NCBI GenBank assembly: GCA_016215705.1
Contig: JACRIR010000073.1
Coordinates: forward strand, 1 to 55,159
DNA length: 55,159 bases
Direction: 5' to 3'
From: Candidatus Poribacteria bacterium
GTDB taxonomy: Bacteria > Abyssobacteria > SURF-5
The notes beneath the pieces were generated by a model. That model was not told the DNA's origin. It ran no database searches and worked only from the letters and a program-made list of their open reading frames with translations. Of the stretch, positions 33,117-40,657 are shown one piece after another (within the stretch, counting starts at the first letter, position 1; each line of letters opens with the position of its first letter). The position numbers and the translations under genes are program-made.

Positions 33117-35093
33117 ATGGTCTCTGAACCAATTCGGATTGTTGGACAAACTCTGTTTGTTCTTCTTTGTCTTCTCTTGCCTTATTTCCATCTCTTGCGA
33201 TGGAAGAGGCTCTCGGCGGAAGAAGCAATTGTGTTGTCCTTCGGCGTGTCTTCATTGATCTTCGGGTTCGCCGCATTTTTCACGCATGCATTCGGGCTGC
33301 CGCAGAAATCCATCCACTGGCTGTTCCTGGCGATGTTTGCGGCGTCTGTTACTCCATTTCTCCGACGCGGACTCGGCGCCCTCAAGGGCGCGAGCCTTTC
33401 CCCTTTCGGGTTCCTTGCGGCTTTCCTGTTGCTCATAATGGCGCTCGAGGCGAGCTTTCCCATTTACATCGGAGGATTCTGGTATTTCGATTGGTGGCAG
33501 CATTACAGTGTTTCGCAAATGTATATGGGCAAGGTCGCACATGACTATCTATGGCTCGGAATGTATAACTTTGCTTCGCGGACTCCCTTGATGAACCTCG
33601 ATGCCGCATTTTTCCTCTCCGTATTCGGAGACAATTACTGGATGTATCAGATTGTAAGTTCGATTCTCAACTCCATATACATTCTGCCCGCTTTCTTGCT
33701 GTGCCGGCGTGTTTCCGGCAAGAAGACCACGGTCATGATAGTCTCGTTGCTCTTCCTTTCACCCTCGCTAGTGCACAATGCATGGTATCCGTGGCCGAAA
33801 CTATTCGCAGCCTATTTCGCACTCCTGGCCGCCTATTTCTATCTCAAACGCCGGCAGGCAAGCTCCATTCCGGATAACATCGACTGCGTTCTCGTTTTTG
33901 CCCTCATATGGGCCGGTTTCTTCGCGCACCAATCATCGTTGTTCTCTTCAGTGGTAATACTGGTTGATCTGTTTCTGCGAGCGCTCCGGAAGGAACCCAA
34001 GAGAGTTCTGCTGCTGGGCGCGGCATGCGCGCTCTGTTTCATTGTGATCAACGGGATTTGGTTTGCGTGGGCAACGAGCTTTTTCGGGATAAGACGAAGC
34101 TTTCTTTCGTACTATGAGAGGCCTGCCACAGTAGGAGGTCTTTCGGGTTATCTTATTCTGTTTACGTACCATACACTTGCCACGATTTGCTCGCCTTTGT
34201 TTGTGTACGACCTTGCCGGAAAGCAGTTCGACGCCATGCGTTTCTTTGAAAATATCCAGGTTCTCTATTACAATTCATTCGCCGGAATGGCGACCGTTAC
34301 GGTTTTCGTTGGGTCGGCAGCCGTTCTCTTTGCACGCTTGAGTTCGCGCGACCAAATAGGCGCCGGATATGCCGACTTCGCGGCATCGCAAACCGTGAAA
34401 TGGTTGCTGTGGATAATGGGAGGATGGGCGCTCGTAATCGGAGTATTGATTCTTGCAGTCCCCGGATTTGGCGCCGCGCTCTTTTCCCGCTTTTTCAACC
34501 ATCCTGATTTTGCGAGAAGGATGTTCGCGTGGCTTTTCCTGGCGGCGGGTTCAGCAATTGCCGGAGCAGGAGTCCTGCTTTGGAGACTTGGGCGAGGACG
34601 CGCCGGCGCTGCCGGGAGTACGGAAACCGATTCTGCATCCAATCTCCTCTTCTGGATGGCGGTTACCGGATACGCCGGCGGCATAGCGACACATCATGAG
34701 TTGTACATTCATGGGATGGTCAGCGCCGGCTGTGCGACATCGGTCTTACTGACCGCCATTTTTCTGGCGCGGGCGTGTTCGGATTTTTCGAGAATTACAA
34801 GACTCATTCTTGCAATTCCCATCTTGTGCGAAAACGTTCTCATAACGTGGCTGCCACTTCTCATCATCAAGTATAACTGGGGATGGGCAGACGAGAAGAA
34901 TCGGTTATTGAAAGCCGAGAGTTCGGCCGTCTTCCTGGCAGATCTCTTGCCCGGCGCGTGGGCCGCATTGGCCGTCGTCGGGCTTATGATACAGGTAGTC
35001 ATGATGGCTGTTTGGATTGCCGGATTCGACGGAGGACGAATTGAGCGAAGCTTGAGTTACTCTCACAATGCAGATATACTCCGAAAAGATTGA
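33117..35093 (+). CDS. Large polytopic membrane protein, GT-C-like
   Basis: 658 residues with about 13-14 membrane helices. The first large external loop contains FPIYIGGFWYFDWWQHYSVSQMYMGKVAHDYLWLGMYNFASRTPLMNL, an acidic/aromatic loop like those of GT-C glycosyltransferases, but no precise family is recognised. ATG 33117 begins MVSEPIRIVGQTLFVLLCLLLPYF; the longer in-frame ORF overlaps the previous gene and lacks hydrophobic sequence. The context (next to a GT39-like enzyme) suggests surface glycan or lipid modification. Confidence 0.65.
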   Translation: MVSEPIRIVGQTLFVLLCLLLPYFHLLRWKRLSAEEAIVLSFGVSSLIFGFAAFFTHAFGLPQKSIHWLFLAMFAASVTPFLRRGLGALKGASLSPFGFLAAFLLLIMALEASFPIYIGGFWYFDWWQHYSVSQMYMGKVAHDYLWLGMYNFASRTPLMNLDAAFFLSVFGDNYWMYQIVSSILNSIYILPAFLLCRRVSGKKTTVMIVSLLFLSPSLVHNAWYPWPKLFAAYFALLAAYFYLKRRQASSIPDNIDCVLVFALIWAGFFAHQSSLFSSVVILVDLFLRALRKEPKRVLLLGAACALCFIVINGIWFAWATSFFGIRRSFLSYYERPATVGGLSGYLILFTYHTLATICSPLFVYDLAGKQFDAMRFFENIQVLYYNSFAGMATVTVFVGSAAVLFARLSSRDQIGAGYADFAASQTVKWLLWIMGGWALVIGVLILAVPGFGAALFSRFFNHPDFARRMFAWLFLAAGSAIAGAGVLLWRLGRGRAGAAGSTETDSASNLLFWMAVTGYAGGIATHHELYIHGMVSAGCATSVLLTAIFLARACSDFSRITRLILAIPILCENVLITWLPLLIIKYNWGWADEKNRLLKAESSAVFLADLLPGAWAALAVVGLMIQVVMMAVWIAGFDGGRIERSLSYSHNADILRKD

Positions 35094-35349
35094 GGTGCGG
35101 TGCGAGGGCGAACCCTCAAGACCAGTCTCGTTCACATGGCAGGACACTGAATTCCGCATCGAGAAGATTCTGAGAACGTGGCAGGATTGGGGTTTCCCTG
35201 CGGGCGCGCCCCGGCGGAAGACGTGGCGTTTGCGACGCCACCGGACTTGTTTCAAAGTGCGCGTCGAAGGCGGCAGAGTGTTCGAGATATATATGGACCG
35301 CAAAGCTCCTGAGCCTACGTGGGTCCTATATCGCGAGATCGAGGCGTGA
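35068..35349 (+). CDS. DUF6504-like small protein
   Basis: 93 residues. The pattern of RPVSFTWQDTEFRIEKILRTWQDWGFP...RTCFKVRVEGGRVFEIYMDRKAPEPTWVLYREIEA resembles small basic DUF6504-type proteins (F-x-W-x-x-x-x-x-x-V-x-x-I-L-x-x-W, then V-Y-E-I-Y-x-D, then W-x-L-Y-R), which have no established function. It overlaps the end of the preceding membrane-protein gene by 26 nt in another frame and has a weak RBS, so translation may depend on coupling. A palindromic terminator-like repeat follows. Confidence 0.65.
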   Translation: MQIYSEKIEVRCEGEPSRPVSFTWQDTEFRIEKILRTWQDWGFPAGAPRRKTWRLRRHRTCFKVRVEGGRVFEIYMDRKAPEPTWVLYREIEA

Positions 35350-35369
35350 CCGGCAATCGACTGTCGCAG

Positions 35370-35420
35370 GCTCAGTATTCCGGGGACACCATGCGGCATG
35401 GTGTCCCCGGAATACTGAGC
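35370..35420. repeat. GGGGACAC-family palindrome between convergent genes
   Basis: 25-bp perfect arms (35370-35394 and 35396-35420) around one central base, core CCGGGGACACCATGC. It lies 20 nt after the stop of the DUF6504-like gene and 15 nt before the stop of the convergent zinc-ribbon gene, so it probably also ends transcription from both sides. It is the longest and best preserved copy of this hairpin family in the window. Confidence 0.9.
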
Positions 35421-35435
35421 CCTCTCCAAACGGAA

Positions 35436-35693
35436 TCAAGGTGTCTTCCGGAATTTGCCGCCACCTTCGTTCATCAGTTTGGTGAACCCGTGTTTTTTCA
35501 GATTACTGTCTGAGAGGACGGACTTGTCGCTGCGGCCGGTTTTCAGAAATGGGACACATATGACACGCTCAATGGGCGTTCCACATTCCGGACACTTCGT
35601 AAGCGGCGCCTCGTTTATGCCCTGCTTCTGATCGAAGCTGTCCTTGCAGAACCGGCATCCACCGGTTGTAGCTCGATAAACGTACGTCGGCAC
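35436..35693 (-). CDS. FmdB-type zinc-ribbon protein
   Basis: 85 residues. Residues 1-45 are the FmdB-family zinc ribbon: MPTYVYRA then CRFC (13-16) and CPEC (34-37), the canonical C-x2-C...C-x2-C zinc site, followed by RVICVPFLKTGRSDKS and a C-terminal tail. FmdB-like proteins are putative regulatory or nucleic-acid-binding proteins, with no settled function. GTG start with AGGAGGTG 6 nt upstream. It is last in a minus-strand group after gshA and a TIM-barrel gene. Confidence 0.88.
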   Translation of the reverse strand: MPTYVYRATTGGCRFCKDSFDQKQGINEAPLTKCPECGTPIERVICVPFLKTGRSDKSVLSDSNLKKHGFTKLMNEGGGKFRKTP

Positions 35694-35724
35694 CGTCCCA
35701 CCTCCTGCTTGAGAAATCCTCCAC

Positions 35725-35755
35725 TATTCGGGAACACCGTGCGGCGTTATGCCGT
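35725..35755. repeat. Degenerate GGGGACAC-type repeat fragment
   Basis: TATTCGGGAACACCGTGCGGCG resembles the left arm and centre of the palindrome at 35370-35420 (TATTCCGGGGACACCATGCGGC) with several changes and a decayed right arm. Confidence 0.5.
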
Positions 35756-35809
35756 CAAATAGGCGGCTAATGACCTCTTTAGCTATTCTCCAGGAATTGA
35801 AGGGGGATG

Positions 35810-36658
35810 TCAAGTTCGATTGGACAGCATAGCAAGAGGGGCAATGAATCTGTTCTCTTTGAGGTAGCTCAGGCTTGCATCGAATTTTTCGCGCGTCATC
35901 TCGACGGTGAACCGGGGATGTGCGTCGCGCGCTCTTAACTCGTGAAAGAACCTTCTAAAGTCTATTGTTCCCTTTCCGAGCGCAAGATGCTCGTCCTGGA
36001 GACCTCTGTTATCATTGAGGTGAACCTCCGCGATATCCGCGCCCAGCTCGTCCAGCCAGTGATTGAGTGGGGTTCTCGAGTAAACGTTGAAATGGCCGAC
36101 GTCGAAGCAGAACTTGACGACATGGGATTTCAAGCCGTTCTTGAGGGCGACAAGAAATCGGGGAGACGGCACGAACATGTTCTCCAGCAGTATTGTCATC
36201 GAGAGTTGTTCGGCCAAATCGACAAGTGGCTTCCATGTCAATATGCTGCTTTCGAGCCATGAGTTGAGCGCGCTCTCAGGGAGCAGAGGGTTGACGCCAA
36301 GGTGAAGCACGAGGCTCTTCGCCGCAAGGGCGTGACAGATAGCGAGCGTCTTGAAATAGCAGTGTCTCGTATAGTCGCGGATAACCACGTCGAGGCTTCC
36401 GGGATTAAGATCGTGAATGGGGCCGTGCACGGCCACTTCAATCCCGGCATCGCGGAGAAGGCGTGAGAGTTCAGCGACTTTTTCGCCGGGATAATTGCAT
36501 ATCCAATTCGTGTCGTAAAGCGCGATTTCCACTCCGAGGTTGTTCCGCTGCAGGAATCCGATTCCGCGCCGAACCATCCTGAAAGGAAGCGTCAGAAGGA
36601 GGTGGGCATCGGTCTGGGCCCACGGCCCTTTGATCAAGGTCTTTCCCGACTTTTGCAT
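35810..36658 (-). CDS. Sugar phosphate isomerase/epimerase-like TIM-barrel protein
   Basis: 282 residues of the AP-endonuclease-2/xylose-isomerase-like superfamily. Metal-site elements can be seen in order: VAVHGPIHDLNPGS, LVLHLGVNPL, ILLENMF (Glu), KFCFDVGHFNVYS (Asp, His), IAEVHLNDNRG (His, Asn, Asp) and FTVEMT (Glu). This set fits a divalent-metal TIM barrel acting on a sugar, inositol or keto acid; the substrate cannot be told. ATG 36658 follows AAGGAG by 5-6 nt, and the upstream in-frame extension overlaps gshA. It is co-directional with gshA, 104 nt away. Confidence 0.8.
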   Translation of the reverse strand: MQKSGKTLIKGPWAQTDAHLLLTLPFRMVRRGIGFLQRNNLGVEIALYDTNWICNYPGEKVAELSRLLRDAGIEVAVHGPIHDLNPGSLDVVIRDYTRHCYFKTLAICHALAAKSLVLHLGVNPLLPESALNSWLESSILTWKPLVDLAEQLSMTILLENMFVPSPRFLVALKNGLKSHVVKFCFDVGHFNVYSRTPLNHWLDELGADIAEVHLNDNRGLQDEHLALGKGTIDFRRFFHELRARDAHPRFTVEMTREKFDASLSYLKENRFIAPLAMLSNRT

Positions 36659-36762
36659 TGACGCTCCTTCCCGCACCGGAGTCTGGCGCCGTGTCTCCCA
36701 TGAAGCCGGCGCTTGTTCGCGGACAACATGCGGTGTACCCGAACAGACGCCTGTCCGCCTCT

Positions 36763-38037
36763 TTATCGGATTCCTCCATGAGAGACGGCCGGCGGACAAA
36801 GCTCGCGATTTTTCATTTCCTGCCCCATAGCAAGGCATGAGATACGCGCAATAGTGTAGTAGAGCGCAAAGGAACAATGTCCCTGGTAGCAGGCGAGAAC
36901 ATCATCGAAGTCCTCTTCTCCCGCCAAACACAGCTTGGCAAATTGGGTGCCTGGCGCATTCAACGACTCGGTTTCAGACTTGCTTTCGCTGTAGCGAAAG
37001 AATCCCCCGAGAACCTGGTCACCAACCATGTAAATGACCGGCTCGCCGGCGAATTCGTTGAAGTAGTCGGAGGTAGGAATACACTCTTGAATGATGACTG
37101 CGCGTATTCCGGAACTGCTCTTGCCGCGCGCCATTTTGTTTCTCTGGCTCCGGTTCAAGTTGAGGACTTCGTCTCCGGACCCGACCACGACGATCCCCAT
37201 TCCGTATGTGCCCGCATTGTCCTTGACGAAAACAAGCGGCTTTCTGTTGATGCCGTATTCATTGTATTTGGCGGCAATACGGCCGATGAGGTAATCGATT
37301 TTCGTGGCGACGCGGTCAATCCCCTTACCGTCTTTGAAGCGGACATCGTCCTCAAACTCGGTCAGTGGGGCGAGCAGCCACGGGTCTACCGAGAGTATTT
37401 CAGCGAACTCTTTGACAAGCGAATCATATATCTGAAAGTGTTCCCATTTCGAGCGGACGTACCAGCCCATGGCCGGAGGCGGCGTGACCGGTGTTCCGGC
37501 AGTGGCAAGCTCGTCGGGCCTGCCATCGGCGAAGTCGTTGTTTATGAGGATGAGTTCGGGCGTGAAATCATTGGAGAACAGAGCTTCTCCGTTACGCATG
37601 AGTCTGTGTATTTGAATCTTTTGTCCCTCGAAGGTTTCGAGCTCGGTTACCCCATTTCGGAATTTCGGGTCGAGGGTTCCGACAAGCGCTTTATAGCCGG
37701 CGCGCTCGACCATGGACTTGAGGGCGTGAAGATTCTGCAAGTAGTACTTGTTGCGGGTATGACTTTCCGGATAGATGGCAATCCGCTCGAGGTCGCCGTA
37801 GTTCGCGGTTACGAATTCCCGCAGCAGTCTTGCTCCCTTTTCGAGGAACGCGTCACACAGATTGTTAAAGCCTGCCGGGAAAATGTTGGCGTCGATCGCT
37901 GATATTTTGAAACCGGCGTCTCGCACATCGACGGAAGAATAAATCGGAAAACAAACCTTCCCGGCATGCCGTCTTATCCAATCCTCAACGGCAGAATGCC
38001 TCTCTGCCAGTCTTTTCTCGAGACTTTTGACGTCCAC
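36763..38037 (-). CDS. gshA: Glutamate-cysteine ligase, GshA family (PF08886 type)
   Basis: Forms gamma-glutamylcysteine from glutamate, cysteine and ATP, the first step of glutathione-type thiol synthesis. The 424-residue protein matches the rarer GshA family known from acidithiobacilli and nitrifiers: PIYSSVDVRDAGFKISAIDANIFPAGFNNL near the N-terminus, IAIYPESHTRNKYYLQNL, and a C-terminal ATP-grasp-like part with FVKDNAGTYGMGI and VIIQECIPTSD. The start is GTG with GGAGGAAG 6 nt upstream. No gshB lies in the window, so gamma-glutamylcysteine itself may be the end product, or gshB is elsewhere. The thiol would support arsenic chemistry at the other end of the window. Confidence 0.88.
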   Translation of the reverse strand: MDVKSLEKRLAERHSAVEDWIRRHAGKVCFPIYSSVDVRDAGFKISAIDANIFPAGFNNLCDAFLEKGARLLREFVTANYGDLERIAIYPESHTRNKYYLQNLHALKSMVERAGYKALVGTLDPKFRNGVTELETFEGQKIQIHRLMRNGEALFSNDFTPELILINNDFADGRPDELATAGTPVTPPPAMGWYVRSKWEHFQIYDSLVKEFAEILSVDPWLLAPLTEFEDDVRFKDGKGIDRVATKIDYLIGRIAAKYNEYGINRKPLVFVKDNAGTYGMGIVVVGSGDEVLNLNRSQRNKMARGKSSSGIRAVIIQECIPTSDYFNEFAGEPVIYMVGDQVLGGFFRYSESKSETESLNAPGTQFAKLCLAGEEDFDDVLACYQGHCSFALYYTIARISCLAMGQEMKNRELCPPAVSHGGIR

Positions 38038-38069
38038 GAATCTTCCTCCGAATCCGGAGCGCGTTTCTT

Positions 38070-38624
38070 CTAAGGAACCAGGAAACGCACGTTTGTAGTT
38101 TCTGTGCGGATTATCTCAGGTTCGACCGTGTCAGGAAATTCACCCATTCGGACGCCAAACTCTTTACGAGTCAAGGGCATCAAGGGACCGCCACCCACTT
38201 CTTCGAGGCGAGAATCGACTATCAATGGGAAATCGAAGCTGGCCTCACCGCCCGAACGTGTCCTAAAATAACATCTCAGGTCGGCTGATCTGACTGCAAG
38301 CTTCCCACGGTTGTTCACATACCCTCTAATCTCGAGTTCCCGGATGCCCGTAGCAGTGGTCCGGAGACTCGGCAACAAATCTTCCGCTACGACATTCGCG
38401 ACATTCGCCTGTTCCTCCTCTTCGGGGGGCTCTTCTGATTGGGCGACAAGATTTCCGGCGACCTCAGAAGGAGAACGCCTCACAGCCAGCAGCATCAGAG
38501 ACATTACTATGATAAAGGCAACAGCGGCGACGATAATCACAAGAAAGGGTTGTTTCATTTTCGCCGGAGACGCTTTGAAATATGCCAATGTGCCGCCTTT
38601 GGACGTGGAATCAGCCTCTTGCAT
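38070..38624 (-). CDS. Membrane-anchored protein of unknown function
   Basis: 184 residues: one membrane helix (PFLVIIVAAVAFIIVMSLMLLAV, about 26-48), an acidic linker (EEPPEEEEQ), then a periplasmic beta-rich domain (IRELEIRGYVNNRGKLAVRSADLRCYFRTRSGGEASFDFPLIVDSR...REFGVRMGEFPDTVEPEIIRTETTNVRFLVP). That pattern resembles FxLYD/DUF2393-type beta-sandwich modules that describe transport-associated or surface proteins. The internal ATG 38558 (MKQPFLV) is an alternative start; neither has a clear RBS. It is upstream of gshA on the same strand, 32 nt apart. Confidence 0.55.
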   Translation of the reverse strand: MQEADSTSKGGTLAYFKASPAKMKQPFLVIIVAAVAFIIVMSLMLLAVRRSPSEVAGNLVAQSEEPPEEEEQANVANVVAEDLLPSLRTTATGIRELEIRGYVNNRGKLAVRSADLRCYFRTRSGGEASFDFPLIVDSRLEEVGGGPLMPLTRKEFGVRMGEFPDTVEPEIIRTETTNVRFLVP

Positions 38625-39052
38625 TATTTGATCACGGCTGCTTTCATTCTCATGTACGGCCTTGTATTTGGTTAGCCGACCGGGGTTTCATCAAGTAATT
38701 CTAGCACAACGCCAAAACAAGCGTCAACGCTGCGCGGTTTCGAGTTTCGGGCCCAGGTCTCGCGTTAACAAAGAAACGCGAAAGATGAAAGGAGGACGGA
38801 AGGAAAATGGGAAGGAAGAGAGATGGAACGTGAATTGCCAATGAGTACGAATGGCAAATGAAGGCCGAAGATGGAGCGTCGTTCTGAGCAGCGAGATCAC
38901 CTGCGGCGGGATTGCAGGCGCATCATCTGACTTGAGACGTTTTTCATGTATTCACTGAATATTCGGATAGCCGGCGCGTCTATAGTTGCAGGAAGGCAAG
39001 CAAAACAAAAACGGGAAATCAGTCAAACAGTTGGAATGAGGAGGTAAGTGGG
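38625..39052. other. Intergenic region, no gene recognised
   Basis: About 430 bases between divergent genes. It contains a purine-rich tract (about 38770-38835, AAAGAAACGCG...AAAGGAGGACGG...GGAAGGAAGAGAG) and, at the right end, the RBS of the secreted His-rich protein. No promoter was assigned with confidence. Confidence 0.5.
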
Positions 39053-39403
39053 ATGAGAAAAAGCTTTGTGACTGTGGCGCTGGTTCTGACGTTGACCGCC
39101 GGCATGGCATCGAGCGCATATGCAAAAGACGAGTTCGAGAACGGGTTCAAGACTGAACTCGGTGCGATTGCAGCGCGGTCAGCAGTTGGCCTGGGAGTGG
39201 GACTGGTCAGGGGCGCCTTCGGTGGCCCGGTTTACTACAATGGTTACTACGCCCGCCCGTATTACAGGCCCGTAGTGGTCTATACGCCGCCACCGCCTCC
39301 GCCGCCGGTATACGTGGTGACGCGCACGTACTACTATCCGGCTCCGGTGTATGTTGCGCCTCCGCCGCCCGTCCATCATCACCATCACGATTGCTATCAC
39401 TGA
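39053..39403 (+). CDS. Secreted Pro/Tyr/His-rich protein with C-terminal penta-His
   Basis: 116 residues. A clear signal peptide MRKSFVTVALVLTLTAGMASSAYA with cleavage after AYA (about residue 24), then a short glycine-containing segment (AVGLGVGLVRGAFGGP). A low-complexity tail follows: YYNGYYARPYYRPVVVYTPPPPPPPVYVVTRTYYYPAPVYVAPPPP ending in VHHHHHDCYH. The His5-Asp-Cys-Tyr-His end is a plausible Ni/Cu/Zn-binding site, and the Tyr/Pro part resembles envelope or spore-coat-like adhesive proteins. ATG follows GGAGG with 9-nt spacing. It is monocistronic and followed by a strong terminator. Confidence 0.8.
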   Translation: MRKSFVTVALVLTLTAGMASSAYAKDEFENGFKTELGAIAARSAVGLGVGLVRGAFGGPVYYNGYYARPYYRPVVVYTPPPPPPPVYVVTRTYYYPAPVYVAPPPPVHHHHHDCYH

Positions 39404-39438
39404 GACAAGCCGAGGATGCGAGCAGGTCATCCGAAGGA

Positions 39439-39479
39439 CGCCCCGGGCTCCGGGCAGGAGAGCCCGGGGCGTTCCGTTT
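39439..39479 (+). terminator. Intrinsic terminator of the His-rich protein gene
   Basis: CGCCCCGGGCTC (39439-39450) pairs with GAGCCCGGGGCG (39460-39471), a perfect 12-bp GC-rich stem with a 9-nt loop, followed by TTCCGTTTT. Confidence 0.85.
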
Positions 39480-39582
39480 TCCGGTTGCAGCATCCGCCTT
39501 TCTTGACAAAACCACTGAAATTGCTATGATGTCACAAGTGATTATTGAAGTTCTTGGGATGCGGCATGGCCGCGCCAAGAAA

Positions 39583-39675
39583 AATTGGGACACGAATCTC
39601 GCAAGACGCGAAACGGATTATACGAATACGGACTTCTCAATGTCATTCCTGCAAAAGCAGAAATCCATTTCATGA
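39583..39675. repeat. Composite CACGAAT/ATTCC repeat (second copy, degenerate)
   Basis: GGGACACGAATCTCGCAAGACGCG... followed by GTCATTCCTGCAAAAGCAGAAATCCAT, in the same order as the composite at 5277-5375. The hairpin arm is mutated (CCTGC-AAAA-GCAG) but still able to pair, i.e. compensatory changes. Confidence 0.65.
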
Positions 39676-39773
39676 CAATGCGTCATCCAATTGCATTTAT
39701 CAATTGCATTTATGAGAATCTCGGTGCGACTTTGTGATTTTGAAGGTGAGCAGTACAGAGGGGAGGCAATTGA

Positions 39774-40646
39774 ATGAAGACCCTGCTCATAGGGGCCGAC
39801 GGGCAACTCGGAAGCGACTTGAGGAAGATTTATTCGGCGGATGAACTGATCCCGCTCACGAGAGGCGACCTGGACATATGCGACTATGCGGAAGTGAGCC
39901 GGACGCTTCGCGGGAACACGCCGGACGTAGTGATAAACACAGCGGCTTACCACCGCGTCGACGAGTGCGAGGGAAACGCCGAGAGGTCTCTCGCAGTGAA
40001 CGCGCTTGCCGTCAGAAACCTCGCCCTGACGTGCAAGCAGATGGGCTCCATATTCGTTCATTTCAGCACTGATTATGTTTTTGACGGTGAAGCGTTGAGG
40101 CCGTACACGGAGCGAGACACGCCGCGCCCTGTCAATGCCTACGGAATATCAAAACTTGCCGGCGAGCATTTTGTCCGCTATCTGTATGACCGCCACTTCG
40201 TAATTCGCGTTTCCGGGTTGTACGGGGTGGCCGGCAGTCGCGGGAAGGGGACGAATTTTGTCGAGATGATGTTAAAGAAGGCGCAAGAAGGGCAAGACAT
40301 AAGAGTGGTCAACGACCAGACGCTCACCCCCACCTACACCCGTGCGCTCGCACCCCGGATCAAGGCGCTTGTCGAAACCAAGCGGTACGGACTGTATCAC
40401 ATGACATGCGAAGGGGAATGCTCGTGGTACGAATTTGCGAGCGCGATCTTCGAACTGTCCGGCCTCAGGCCGAATCTCTGGCCGACGACATCGGCCGCAT
40501 TCTACACACCGGCCAAGCGCCCCCGTTACTCTGTTCTTGAAAACGAAAACCTGAAATCCATTTCGGCGCCACCGATGCCTTTCTGGCGCGATGCGCTGAG
40601 AGATTACCTCGAGGAGCGCAAGAGCCGCCTCACTCCGGCGCAATGA
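39774..40646 (+). CDS. rfbD: dTDP-4-dehydrorhamnose reductase
   Basis: The last step of dTDP-L-rhamnose synthesis: NAD(P)H-dependent reduction of dTDP-4-keto-rhamnose. The 290-residue extended SDR has the N-terminal GADGQLG nucleotide loop, DLDICDYAEV, VINTAAYHRVDECE, STDYVFDGE and the catalytic Y-x3-K in VNAYGISKLAGE. A family-typical YTPAKRPRYSVLEN follows near the C-terminus. ATG follows GGGGAGG with 8-nt spacing. It is the only rhamnose gene here (no rfbA/B/C) and is convergent, 11 nt apart, with the membrane-protein gene next to it. It marks the left edge of the surface-glycan region. Confidence 0.93.
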   Translation: MKTLLIGADGQLGSDLRKIYSADELIPLTRGDLDICDYAEVSRTLRGNTPDVVINTAAYHRVDECEGNAERSLAVNALAVRNLALTCKQMGSIFVHFSTDYVFDGEALRPYTERDTPRPVNAYGISKLAGEHFVRYLYDRHFVIRVSGLYGVAGSRGKGTNFVEMMLKKAQEGQDIRVVNDQTLTPTYTRALAPRIKALVETKRYGLYHMTCEGECSWYEFASAIFELSGLRPNLWPTTSAAFYTPAKRPRYSVLENENLKSISAPPMPFWRDALRDYLEERKSRLTPAQ

Positions 40647-40657
40647 CGGGAGGAAAC

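Larger units (their letters stand above)
39404..39773. other. Intergenic region with terminator and composite repeat
   Basis: About 370 bases. A strong terminator (39439-39479), a composite CACGAAT/ATTCC repeat (about 39583-39675), and a 13-bp tandem duplication CAATTGCATTTAT (39688-39700 and 39701-39713) upstream of rfbD. Confidence 0.6.

Noticed and set aside
39370-39403. Penta-His as a cloning-tag or vector artefact
   Set aside because: It is embedded in a native gene with signal peptide, RBS, terminator and mixed CAT/CAC codons, and is followed by DCYH, not a stop.
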